This document shows positions 46,023-54,649 of a stretch of DNA of 64,000 nt, piece by piece (within the stretch, counting starts at the first letter, position 1; each line of letters begins with the position of its first letter). The notes under the pieces are model-generated. The model made no database searches. It saw nothing but the letters and a program-made list of their open reading frames with translations, and had not been told where the DNA came from. This DNA comes from Burkholderia cenocepacia. GTDB lineage: Bacteria; Pseudomonadota; Gammaproteobacteria; Burkholderiales; Burkholderiaceae. The stretch is taken from assembly GCF_900446215.1 (NCBI RefSeq), contig NZ_UAQZ01000007.1, forward strand, positions 599,925-663,924, written 5' to 3'. The position numbers were made by a program, and so were the translations under genes.

Positions 46023-48689
46023 TCATTTCGCGACGACCGTCGTCTGCAGGTACGCCGGCGCGATCCGCCAGTCCGGCACATAGTGCGCGGGCCACGCGCC
46101 GGGCGTGTCGACCGCGTTGAAGTAGACCACCGCCTTCAACAACGGATAGCGCCACAGCGAGCGCTGGAATTCGTCGAGTTCCGCGCGCTTGCGCGCGTTC
46201 GACCCGTCGACGCCGAGCTCCGCGACCATCACCGGCAAGCCGTAGTCGGCCACCCGTTCGTATTTGGTGCGCAGGATGCTCGCGGCCGAGAACCGGCCGC
46301 CGGGCGGCCAGATCGCGCAGCGCGGGCAGTCGAATACCGACAGGCCGACTTCGTCCACATAGCCGCGCCCCGGGAAATAGTCGCCGAGATTGCGGTTGCC
46401 GGCCGGCGACCACACGAAGCGGATCTGGTCGGTCATCGTGCGGCACGCGGTGACGACGCGCCGGTACGCATCGACGTAAGCCGAGGCATCGCCGACGGCC
46501 CACGGATAGCGTCCGGTGTCCGTCTCCATCTCGTGGCCCCATCGCACGAACACCGGCCCCTTCAACGCGACGAGCGCCGAGCAGGTCGCGGCGATCCGCG
46601 CGTCGTAGCGGCCGCGCGCGATATCGGCGAGCAACGTGCCCGGTCGCGTGCCGTCCGCCGCCCACGGCTCGACGGTCAGCATCAGCGAGCGGTTGCGGGC
46701 TTGCGCGGCCCGGTATGCGTTGCCGATTTCCGCGTCGATATCGGGCGCGTTCCACGACACGAATACATGATCGAATGCGATGCCCGGCGCGGCCGCGAGC
46801 GCGTCGTCGGGGTCGTAGGCGCCGAGCGCGGGCTGCTTCACCGGCTCCCCCGCCGCGGGTTCGACCATCGCGACGACCGGCACGCCCGAGCGCCACATCA
46901 TCGCCTGCCAGCCGTGCGGTGCGCGCAGCCCGATGGCCGTCAGCAGCATCGCCAGCGCGAAGACGAACAGCGCGTTGCGCACGGGCAGGCGGCTGACGAA
47001 CATCTGTGTGAACGTCGACGCGTCGAGTCCTTGCTCCTTGCCGTGATGCACGGCGATGACGGCGGCGATCACGAAATACAGGATGCCCGTCAGCGTCGAG
47101 AACAGATAGAAGCCGGCCGCGTTGCGCGGATTCTCGATCGCGACCACCGGCAGGCTGCAGAACAGCGAGATCAGCAGGTAAGGCGCGACGACGCGCAGCG
47201 GCGCGTCCTGCTCGACCATGCCGCCCTTCGGCGTGACCTTGAACGGAAATTCCCTGCCGCGCACGCAGTCGAGCAGCGCCGACACGCAGCCGAGCACGAC
47301 CCACGGCCAGCGCGCGAACACGAACGTGAGCCCCTCCCACGACAACAGCTTGGTATTCAGCGGCCGGCACGACTGCGTCGAATGCGTGGCCCACGTCACG
47401 ACGCACAGGATCAGCACGGTGAGCGGCAGCGCGTAGGTGAGGTACGTGAGGTAGTCGACGTGCGCCCACACGCGGCCGGTCAGCAACGCGACGACCGGAA
47501 TCACGACGCTGCCGGCCATCGCGAGCGCGCACAGCGGATACCACAGCTGGCAGAACAGGAACTGCGCCTTCAGCTTCAGCGGCAGGCCCATGAAATAGCG
47601 GCGCGTGTAGCGCAGCATGATGATCATCACGCTCTTGGACCACTGGAATTCCTGCGTCGCGAGATCGCCGAACGTGCGCGGTCCTTCGCCGTTCGCGATC
47701 GCGTTCAGCGCATGCATGCCGCGCCAGCCCTTCGCGTTGAAGATCATCGTGGTCGAGTGATCCTCGGCGAGTTCGGGCCCGAGCCCGCCGATCTCGCGCA
47801 GCGCGCGGCAGCGCACCGCATAGTGCGAGCCGATGCACAGCGGCGCGAGGCCGCCCGCGTAGCCGGCCTGCATCGTGCCGTGCAGCGGCCCTTCGACGTT
47901 GACGCGGCCGCGCGCGCTCCAGCTGCCGGCCGCATTGCTGTCGCAGATGCTCGGGGCCGACACGTAGCCGACGTCCGGATCGACGAACGGCCGCAGCATT
48001 TCCTCGAGATAGGTGCGGGTCGGCACGTGGTCGGCGTCGAGCTGCGACACGAAATCGTAGTTGTCGTAGCCGACCCGGTCGTAGAAGTACGCGAGATTGC
48101 CTTCCTTGCAGCGGGTCCGGCGCGGCCAGCTCGCCCGGTGATACGCGGCGATGCCGCGCCGCGTCGACACGAACACGCCGTGCTCGCGGCACCAGTCGAG
48201 CGTGGCGGGCGACGGGTCTTCATCGGCGAGCCACGTGTCGTGCGGATAGGTCTGGTCGAGCATCGCGAGCAGCGTCGTGCGCACGATGTCGAACGGCTCG
48301 GACGGCGCCTTGGTGACGACCATCGCGACGCGCCAGTCGCGCGGCACGGGCAGCGCGGGGTTCGGCACGACCGCCGAGCGGATGATGAAGATGAAATAGC
48401 CGGGAATGAAGGTGGTCCAGAACAGCACGAAGCAGTTGACGCCGAAGCGGAACGCATCGACATAGTGCTCGTCGCGCAGCCACCAGCGCCAGAAGATGCC
48501 CAGCGCGACGAACCAGCCCAGCGCGAGGATCTGGAACACGATCCGGGTCCCGCTGTCCATCAGCGGGACCACGAACGGAACCGCCGCGTGCCGCGCATCG
48601 GCGCGACCTGCTTCGGTGTCCGGAGCGTCCGTGGTATCGGCGGTATCCGGCGCAAGCGCACCGGCAGGCGACGCAACCAGCTTCTTCAT
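46023..48689 (-). CDS. GT2 polysaccharide synthase fused to a GH26-like glycosidase
   Basis: An 888-residue membrane protein. Two N-terminal helices (about 45-105) precede a cellulose-synthase-like GT2 domain. Its substrate Asp residues lie in D218-A-D220-H-V-P, with the base region A-E-D-H-S-T-T and Q346-E-F-Q-W350 where the family has Q-x-x-R-W. The gating-loop segment F-K-V-T-P-K-G-G follows, then four to six further helices. No PilZ domain is visible. The C-terminal 260 residues look like a GH26 (beta-mannanase-type) hydrolase, with acid/base Glu720 in R-W-G-H-E-M and nucleophile Glu824 in V-A-E-L-G. A synthase and a trimming hydrolase in one chain suggest coupled polymer synthesis and editing. 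It is the last gene of the Uxs-GalE-Ugd operon. The polymer is unknown. Confidence 0.85.
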   Translation of the reverse strand: MKKLVASPAGALAPDTADTTDAPDTEAGRADARHAAVPFVVPLMDSGTRIVFQILALGWFVALGIFWRWWLRDEHYVDAFRFGVNCFVLFWTTFIPGYFIFIIRSAVVPNPALPVPRDWRVAMVVTKAPSEPFDIVRTTLLAMLDQTYPHDTWLADEDPSPATLDWCREHGVFVSTRRGIAAYHRASWPRRTRCKEGNLAYFYDRVGYDNYDFVSQLDADHVPTRTYLEEMLRPFVDPDVGYVSAPSICDSNAAGSWSARGRVNVEGPLHGTMQAGYAGGLAPLCIGSHYAVRCRALREIGGLGPELAEDHSTTMIFNAKGWRGMHALNAIANGEGPRTFGDLATQEFQWSKSVMIIMLRYTRRYFMGLPLKLKAQFLFCQLWYPLCALAMAGSVVIPVVALLTGRVWAHVDYLTYLTYALPLTVLILCVVTWATHSTQSCRPLNTKLLSWEGLTFVFARWPWVVLGCVSALLDCVRGREFPFKVTPKGGMVEQDAPLRVVAPYLLISLFCSLPVVAIENPRNAAGFYLFSTLTGILYFVIAAVIAVHHGKEQGLDASTFTQMFVSRLPVRNALFVFALAMLLTAIGLRAPHGWQAMMWRSGVPVVAMVEPAAGEPVKQPALGAYDPDDALAAAPGIAFDHVFVSWNAPDIDAEIGNAYRAAQARNRSLMLTVEPWAADGTRPGTLLADIARGRYDARIAATCSALVALKGPVFVRWGHEMETDTGRYPWAVGDASAYVDAYRRVVTACRTMTDQIRFVWSPAGNRNLGDYFPGRGYVDEVGLSVFDCPRCAIWPPGGRFSAASILRTKYERVADYGLPVMVAELGVDGSNARKRAELDEFQRSLWRYPLLKAVVYFNAVDTPGAWPAHYVPDWRIAPAYLQTTVVAK

Positions 48690-48715
48690 GGTGCTCTCCC
48701 GTCAAGGTCGGACCA

Positions 48716-50119
48716 TCAGTGCTGAAGCAGGCCGCGCTGCGGCCGGGTGTCCGCGCTCGCGTTCGCGGGTTCCGCGGCCGGGTCTGCCGGCGAGCGCTCG
48801 CCGCACGAGCGGCCCACGCGTTCGTAGCGGCGAAAGCCGCTGTCGGCGGCCAGCCGTTCGCTGAACAGGTTGCGCATGTCGAGCATCACGGGGTCGGCCA
48901 TGTGATCCGCGAGGTCGGCGAGATCGAGCGTCTCGAACGCCTTCCATTCGGTCATCACGACGACGGCATCGGCGCTGCGTACCGCATCGACCGCGGAGCC
49001 TTCCATGAACACCTGCGGCAGCAGCCGCGACGCCTCGTGCGGACGCGCCGGGTCGTACGCGCGGATATGTGCGCCGGCGCCGACGAGCAACTGGATTACG
49101 TCGATGCTCGGGCTTTCGCGCACGTCGTCGGTCTGGCCTTTGAAGGTGAGGCCGAGCACCGCGATGCGCTTGCCCTTGATCGAGCCGCCGCACGCGTTCT
49201 CGATGCGCCGGAGGATCTGCTCCTTGCGCAGCGCGTTCGATTCGATCGCCGCGCTGACGATGCGCAGCGGCACCGCATGCTGGGAGGCCGTCGCCTTCAG
49301 CGCGCGCGTGTCCTTCGGGAAGCACGAGCCGCCCCAGCCGGGGCCGGCTTTCAGGAACGACGCGCCGATGCGCCGGTCGAGGCCCATCCCGTTCGCGACC
49401 AGCTCGACGTCGGCGCCGACCGCTTCGCACAGGTCGGAGATCTCGTTGATGTAGCTGATCTTCACCGCGAGAAACGCATTCGCCGCGTATTTGACGAGTT
49501 CGGCCGTCTCGATCTCGGTCGCGAGCACGAGATGGCCGGCCGCTTCCAGCGGCGCGTAGATCGCCTTCATGATCTCGATCGCACGCGGATGCTCGGCGCC
49601 GAACACGATGCGATCGGGATGCATGAAATCGTCGATCGCCGAGCCTTCGCGCAGGAATTCCGGATTCGACGCGATCGCCGCGTCGACGCCGTCCGGCGCG
49701 CAGCAGTCGACGATCTGCGCGACGATCCGGTTGGTGCCGACCGGCACCGTCGACTTGGTGACGATCACCGCGAAGCCGGTCAGGTTCGCCGCGATTTCCC
49801 GCGCGGCCGCCTCGACGTATTGCAAATCCGCGTGGTCGGTGCCGGGCAGCGTCGGCGTGCCGACCGCGATGAACACCGCATCGCGATCGCGCACGCTGGC
49901 GGCGAGGTCGTTGCTGAAGCGCAGCGTGCCGCGTTCGACGTTGCGGGCGACGACGGCGTCGAGACCCGGTTCGTAGATCGGCATGCGGCCTTCGTTCAGC
50001 GCGTCGATCTTGCCGCGATTGTTGTCGATGCAGACGACGTCATGCCCGAGCTCGGCAAGGCATGTGCCGCTGACCAGGCCGACGTAGCCCGTACCGACGA
50101 TGGCGATCCGCACATTCAT
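48716..50119 (-). CDS. ugd: UDP-glucose 6-dehydrogenase
   Basis: A 467-residue enzyme that oxidises UDP-glucose to UDP-glucuronate with two NAD+. The Rossmann start is G-T-G-Y-V-G-L-V-S-G. Also visible are S-T-V-P-V-G-T, N-P-E-F-L-R-E-G-S-A, the catalytic Cys266 in G-G-S-C-F-P-K-D, and the UDP-binding domain with G-L-T-F-K-G-Q-T-D-D-V-R-E-S-P. The last 30 residues are a Pro/Ala/Arg-rich tail. It supplies UDP-glucuronate to the decarboxylase at 51145 and to the polymer synthase. It lies 27 bp upstream of the synthase and 39 bp after galE. Confidence 0.96.
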   Translation of the reverse strand: MNVRIAIVGTGYVGLVSGTCLAELGHDVVCIDNNRGKIDALNEGRMPIYEPGLDAVVARNVERGTLRFSNDLAASVRDRDAVFIAVGTPTLPGTDHADLQYVEAAAREIAANLTGFAVIVTKSTVPVGTNRIVAQIVDCCAPDGVDAAIASNPEFLREGSAIDDFMHPDRIVFGAEHPRAIEIMKAIYAPLEAAGHLVLATEIETAELVKYAANAFLAVKISYINEISDLCEAVGADVELVANGMGLDRRIGASFLKAGPGWGGSCFPKDTRALKATASQHAVPLRIVSAAIESNALRKEQILRRIENACGGSIKGKRIAVLGLTFKGQTDDVRESPSIDVIQLLVGAGAHIRAYDPARPHEASRLLPQVFMEGSAVDAVRSADAVVVMTEWKAFETLDLADLADHMADPVMLDMRNLFSERLAADSGFRRYERVGRSCGERSPADPAAEPANASADTRPQRGLLQH

Positions 50120-50158
50120 GGTTGTTCCCCTGGGTGGCTTGTGACGACGCTTGCGTCG

Positions 50159-51148
50159 TTACCTGCTGGATTCGCGTTGCCGCTCCTTCTGAAACCACGC
50201 CGCAGCGTGTTCGACCATCGGCTCGATCGCGGTGAAGCGGGGCCGCCAGCCGAGCACCCGCGCGGCCATCGTCGCGTCGGCGTACAGCGCGGGCGGATCG
50301 CCCGGGCGGCGCGCGGCCAGCACCGTCGGCACGCGGCGGCCCGTCACGGCCTCGACCGCGCGCAACGCGGCGAGCACCGACGTCCCGTTTCCGGTGCCGA
50401 GGTTCAGCGCGACGCTCGGGCCGCCGCCGCACAGATAGGCGCTTGCCTTCAGGTGGGCGTCGGCAAGGTCGCTCACGTGCACGTAGTCGCGAATCGCCGA
50501 GCCGTCCGGCGTCGGGTAGTCGGTGCCCATTACCCGGAATGCGTCGCCGGTGCGCAGCGCCGCGCGGATCGCCAGCGGCAGCGCGTGCGTTTCCGGTGCG
50601 TGGCATTCGCCGATCGCGCCGTCGGGGTCCGCGCCCGCCGCGTTGAAGTAGCGCAGCGCGATCCATTTCAGCCCGTACGCGCGTTCGAAATCGGCGGCCA
50701 TCCGCTCCATCGCGTACTTCGTGAAGCCGTACGGATTGATCGGCCGCTGCGGCGTGCGCTCCGAGATCGGCAGCGCCTCCGGAATGCCGTACGTCGCGCA
50801 CGACGACGACATCACGATCCTGCCCACGCCGGCTGCGCGCATCGCGCTCAGCAGCGTGCAGGTGCCCGTCACGTTGACCGTGTAGTAGCGCTCGGGCGCG
50901 AGCACCGATTCGCCGACGTAGGCGAGCGCGGCGAAATGGATCACGACGTCGGGCCGGTGCGCGGCGAGCGCGCGCGACAGCGCATCGCGGTCGAGGATGT
51001 CGGCCGCGACGAGCGGCCCCCAGCGGACCGCGTCGCGATGACCGGTCGACAGGTTGTCGTACGCGACGGGCTCGTGTCCCGCTTCCGCGAGCGCCTTGCA
51101 CGTATGGCTGCCGATATAGCCCGCTCCCCCTGTCACGAGCACTTTCAT
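50159..51148 (-). CDS. galE: UDP-glucose 4-epimerase
   Basis: A 329-residue extended SDR enzyme that interconverts UDP-glucose and UDP-galactose. The NAD-binding loop is V-T-G-G-A-G-Y-I-G-S-H-T. The catalytic Ser/Tyr/Lys are in M-S-S-S-C-A-T-Y-G and N-P-Y-G-F-T-K. R-Y-F-N-A-A-G-A-D-P-D-G is typical of GalE. ATG 51148 overlaps the decarboxylase stop by 4 bp. A longer open frame to 51898 only reads the decarboxylase gene out of frame. It belongs to the sugar-nucleotide supply of the operon. Confidence 0.95.
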   Translation of the reverse strand: MKVLVTGGAGYIGSHTCKALAEAGHEPVAYDNLSTGHRDAVRWGPLVAADILDRDALSRALAAHRPDVVIHFAALAYVGESVLAPERYYTVNVTGTCTLLSAMRAAGVGRIVMSSSCATYGIPEALPISERTPQRPINPYGFTKYAMERMAADFERAYGLKWIALRYFNAAGADPDGAIGECHAPETHALPLAIRAALRTGDAFRVMGTDYPTPDGSAIRDYVHVSDLADAHLKASAYLCGGGPSVALNLGTGNGTSVLAALRAVEAVTGRRVPTVLAARRPGDPPALYADATMAARVLGWRPRFTAIEPMVEHAAAWFQKERQRESSR

Positions 51149-52152
51149 GCGACCGCTCCGGTCCCGCGCAGCACCGGCGCGAGCCACAGTTCGCGGCTGA
51201 AATAGTCGACCGTGCGGCGCAGGCCTTCGTCGAGATCGATCGCCGGCCGCCAGCCGAGCTCCGTCGCGGCGACCGAGATGTCGGGCTTGCGCTGGTGCGG
51301 ATCGTCGATCGGCAGCGGCCGGAACACGATCTCCGAGGTCGAGCCCGTGATCGCGAGGACTTGCTCCGCAAGTTCGATCATCGTGAATTCGCCGGGATTG
51401 CCGATGTTGACCGGTGTGCCGACGTTGCGCGGGGCGTCCATCAGGCTGAAGAAGCCGTCGATCAGGTCGCTGACGAAGCAGAACGAGCGTGTCTGCCGGC
51501 CGTCGCCGTAGATCTCGAGCGCGGCGCCATTGAGCGCGGCGACGATGAAGTTCGACACGACGCGGCCGTCGCGCGGCGACATGCGCGGCCCGTAGGTATT
51601 GAAGATGCGCGCGACGCGCACGTCGACGCCGTGCGAACGGTAGTAGTCGTAGCACAGCGCCTCGGCCGCACGCTTGCCTTCGTCGTAGCACGCACGCGGG
51701 CCGATCGTGTTCACGTTGCCGCGATAGGTTTCCATCTGCGGATGGACGCCGGGGTCGCCGTAGATCTCGCTGGTCGACGCCTGGAACACGCGCGCGCCGG
51801 TCCGGCGCGCCAGCGCGAGACAGTGGTTCATGCCGAGCACGTTCGTCATCATCGTGTGGACCGGATCGATCTGGTAGGTGGGCGGGGAGGCCGCGCACGC
51901 GAGATTCCAGATTTCATCCACCTGCAGCTGCGGCAGGCCGAGCGACACGTCGCCCTTCACGAATTCGAACCGGCCGGACGCCTTCAGGTCGGCGACGTTG
52001 AGCTTGCGTCCCGTCAGCAGGCTGTCGACGCAGGTGACGAACGCGCCTTCCATGACGAGCCGTTCGCAGACGTAGCTGCCGAGAAAACCTGCGCCACCCG
52101 TCACCAGTACGCGCCGGCCGGCGCGCGTGTCGATCGCGACCCTGTCATTCAT
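51145..52152 (-). CDS. UDP-glucuronate decarboxylase (UDP-xylose synthase)
   Basis: A 335-residue extended SDR enzyme from ATG 52152. NAD binding is through V-T-G-G-A-G-F-L-G-S. A-S-T-S-E-I-Y-G-D-P carries the catalytic Thr/Ser-Glu, and C-Y-D-E-G-K-R-A-A-E carries Tyr and Lys in the form typical of Uxs enzymes. R-I-F-N-T-Y-G-P-R-M follows. It converts UDP-glucuronate, made by the Ugd in the same operon, into UDP-xylose. A related UDP-sugar dehydratase cannot be excluded. It is the first gene of the operon, about 300 bp downstream of the sigma-54-type promoter. Confidence 0.9.
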   Translation of the reverse strand: MNDRVAIDTRAGRRVLVTGGAGFLGSYVCERLVMEGAFVTCVDSLLTGRKLNVADLKASGRFEFVKGDVSLGLPQLQVDEIWNLACAASPPTYQIDPVHTMMTNVLGMNHCLALARRTGARVFQASTSEIYGDPGVHPQMETYRGNVNTIGPRACYDEGKRAAEALCYDYYRSHGVDVRVARIFNTYGPRMSPRDGRVVSNFIVAALNGAALEIYGDGRQTRSFCFVSDLIDGFFSLMDAPRNVGTPVNIGNPGEFTMIELAEQVLAITGSTSEIVFRPLPIDDPHQRKPDISVAATELGWRPAIDLDEGLRRTVDYFSRELWLAPVLRGTGAVA

Positions 52153-52457
52153 CGCTTTCTCCTTCGTCGAGCATCTCCAGGAACCACACGTCGATGTACT
52201 CGACGGCGTCGCGCACCCGTTCCATCCCGCTGCACGGGTATCGCTTCGGCGGGCGCCGGTCCGCATGTGCCGATGTCGACGAAGCGCCGCGACAGGCGCT
52301 CCGGTTTCGCTGACAACCCCGTTGATGCTTGAACGACGCAAGCGTCGATCGATCGGTGGTGATCTTCATCGCCTTTTCCCCGACACGCTGATTGACGAGG
52401 GGCCGCCGCTTGTATGTCGTGTGCCGTGGCGTGCCGCTCGGTGAGAGCCGGACATCA

Positions 52458-52473
52458 GGCAATCGGCATGCCA
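52458..52473 (-). promoter_or_regulatory. Sigma-54-type promoter candidate of the polysaccharide operon
   Basis: On the minus strand TGGCAT-GCCGA-TTGCC has the -24 GG and -12 GC elements at the correct 10-bp distance. It points to the decarboxylase gene, whose ATG is 306 bp downstream. A sigma-54 activator gene lies 5.6 kb away at 58074. The match is short and could be chance. Confidence 0.5.
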
Positions 52474-53983
52474 TGAATGACGAAGTCCCGCTGGATGCGG
52501 GCGTGGCCGCGCAATGGCCGTTCGGCACGCGCGTTTGTGTTTCATGCGTGAATCGTGGGGACAGGGAAGCGCCCGTGGCGATCGCGGGATCGATACGGTT
52601 CGATACGACGAAACGCGCGTCGAATCAGGCTTTTAAGACATTGAAGGCGTGAAAGCGGTTTTTAATCGGCATGTTTCAGTGATGAGAATTAGGCGGATAA
52701 CCGATCGAAAACGTCTCTTCAATGAATTGCTCATCGAGGCCAGGCGGTGAAAGGTGAATCGAACGGAAATGAAAAAATGATGCGTATGTTTTTGCCGGGA
52801 TCGCGGGTTTACATTTGTTTTAATTATTACGCCTGCAACGTGCCGGAAGGCAAGCTTTTTTCACCGGATGATCGTGTGGGTATTTTCACGGATGAATCAA
52901 ATTCGTTTCGTATTTCGGGGTGAACCCGTGTTCCGGTCGTATCGGCGGCCGTTCGGCGGGGATCATCGAGCGCCGGGATCCCCGTCCGCCGGGGGGAATG
53001 GACGGTTGCCGGCATGCCGCAACACGCGGTTTGTCAGTGGAAACGCGCGAACCGTGGGCCAGGTGTCGACGGCCGCTTCTCAAGTTTGAAACAACCGTTC
53101 GCAGGGGCGTCCGGGGCGCCTCGGCACGCCGGATTCGTCCGTCAAATCACGGCATTACGTCGCAGTGTTCAATGATCGCTGCCAAGTGCATCCCGTTATC
53201 GCGATACATTCCTGAAACAAAAAATGCCGTTCCGGGCGAAATCGTCAGGGCTGGCGGTCGCATGCGGCGCGCAATGCTCGGTGGAATATCGCGTGGCATG
53301 CGGTTTGCGACATGGGACGCACCGGCGAGCGGTCGACACGTTGCAACAATGATGTGGGGGCGGCCAGTTCGTCACGAGCCAGTCGGGGAAGCGGCGATGA
53401 ACACTATAAGCAGTGGCTTGATCCGCGCGTTTCTGGCGGACCACAGGGGTAGTCGGCACGATCGGGGTGTGGCTTGCGGCGCAGTGCCAGCGTCGCCGGT
53501 TGCGCCTTGCAGATTTCCTGCCCTCCGCGCGCGCCGCGTGCTGGAGCGGTTGTCGCTTCGCGCGGCAACCCGGCGACAGCGGCGCTCGACTTCATTCAGC
53601 GTTCCCGGATGGGGCATGCCGTTCGTGCCGAACAGCGTGGCGCCGATTCCTCTTCAACCGTGCAGAGCCGTTTCGATCGCGCCGGGTCAGTGCCGGCGCC
53701 GGCCGGACTAGATCGAACGCGCGTCGGCCGGGTTATCCGGAAGGCCTTTCTTCGTCAGCTCAGGGAGCAGACATGTCGTCTGGCTGCAATGCAGGCCCGT
53801 CGTCGCCCGGATGAAGGGCGCACGTCGCGCGGGCGCTGAATTTTGCGGTTGTAAATATATTCGCTGATTTTCAATTCCGGAAACGGGTGCCAGTGCCGGC
53901 ATCGGTTTTCGACGGGGTATTGAAAATCGCGAGCCGGAAAGGTGTGCTCGCCATTCCGGTTAATTTCATCAATGGTGTTTTGA

Positions 53984-53999
53984 GAACATTTTAATGTTC
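53984..53999. promoter_or_regulatory. AT-rich palindrome upstream of the secreted-protein genes
   Basis: GAACATT and AATGTTC flank TT. It lies 34 bp upstream of the -35 hexamer of the candidate promoter and could bind a dimeric regulator. Confidence 0.4.
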
Positions 54000-54032
54000 A
54001 TAAAAATAATAGAAAACACCTACTCGGAAATT

Positions 54033-54062
54033 TTGGACAACTTAAAAACATAAAACTAGACT
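54033..54062 (+). promoter_or_regulatory. Candidate promoter of the secreted-protein cluster
   Basis: TTGGAC (54033-54038) and TAGACT (54057-54062) with 18 bp between them, in an AT-rich stretch. The 145-nt leader then folds into three perfect small hairpins: TAAGC/GCTTA near 54094, ATCCTTA/TAAGGAT near 54124 and GGAAGAT/ATCTTCC at about 54156-54180. Confidence 0.45.
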
Positions 54063-54214
54063 TCGGCTGGCCAAAAATAAAAACGCCATTTACGGGTAAG
54101 CAATAGCTTATTTATTAGATATTGATCCTTATTTTTAAGGATTGCTCGAGGCAGGAAGATTGATGGCGTGCGATCTTCCATGCTCATTCTCTCCACGCCG
54201 TTATGGAGTCGACC

Positions 54215-54538
54215 ATGAAGAAGCTTCTGATTGCAGCAGCAGTTCTGGCGGTTTCGGGTGCAGCGTTCGCCGGCAGCGGCACGGTGTCGAGCAGCAACTC
54301 GTCGAGCGGTGGCCAGACGATGGCAGGGGTCGCCGGGTTCGGCCACTTCTCCGCGACCGATTCGGGCTCGGCACTCGGCGCAGCCGGCGCAACGGCCGGT
54401 GGCGGCAGCAGCGGTTCGATCTCGTACACGAACCACACTCAAACGTCGACGGTCGGCGGCTTCGGCTTCGGCGGCGCACAAGCGGGCGGCAGCAGCGGTG
54501 CGAACGCCGGCTCGATCGGCTGGACGTATCACCACTAA
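54215..54538 (+). CDS. Secreted Gly/Ser-rich protein A
   Basis: A 107-residue protein from ATG 54215 with a clear signal peptide (K-K-L-L-I-A-A-A-V-L-A-V-S-G-A-A-F-A|G). The mature part is almost only Gly, Ser, Ala, Thr and Asn/Gln, with aromatic spots: G-V-A-G-F-G-H-F-S, I-S-Y-T-N-H-T-Q and G-G-F-G-F-G-G-A. It has no cysteines. The composition resembles secreted amyloid or matrix proteins, but no known curli or Fap repeat is present. It is first in a co-directional cluster of five exported proteins. Confidence 0.75.
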   Translation: MKKLLIAAAVLAVSGAAFAGSGTVSSSNSSSGGQTMAGVAGFGHFSATDSGSALGAAGATAGGGSSGSISYTNHTQTSTVGGFGFGGAQAGGSSGANAGSIGWTYHH

Positions 54539-54649
54539 GCCGCGACGCGTAGCGTTCGTCATTGGCTGGCGGTACGGATGCCGGGTTTCGTCCCGCGAGG
54601 GCGGGCCCGGCTCCGCCACCGTCGAACTTCCTCACAGCAAGGAATTGCT

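Larger units (their letters stand above)
52153..54214. other. Two-kilobase region without a supported gene between the EPS and secreted-protein genes
   Basis: The open frames (for example at 52392-52652 and 52920-53711) lack ribosome binding sites and protein-like composition. The region contains a sigma-54-type promoter, a tandem TCGATACG repeat near 52590-52607, and AT-rich blocks at about 52630-52870 and 53850-54150. It also has a 16-bp palindrome (53984-53999) and a candidate promoter at 54033-54062. The size allows an undetected small RNA or a decayed gene. Confidence 0.5.

Noticed and set aside
46023..48689. Calling the synthase BcsA (cellulose synthase)
   Set aside because: There is no PilZ domain and no BcsB/C/Z neighbours, the Q-x-x-R-W motif is altered, and a GH26-like domain is fused at the C-terminus.
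52392..52652. An 86-codon plus-strand frame
   Set aside because: No ribosome binding site and a mixed composition with no hydrophobic core. It overlaps the likely promoter region of the polysaccharide operon.
52920..53711. A 263-codon plus-strand frame in the gene-poor gap
   Set aside because: Arg/Pro/Gly-rich with no recognisable domain or ribosome binding site. Neighbouring frames look equally protein-like, so it is noise or at most a decayed gene.
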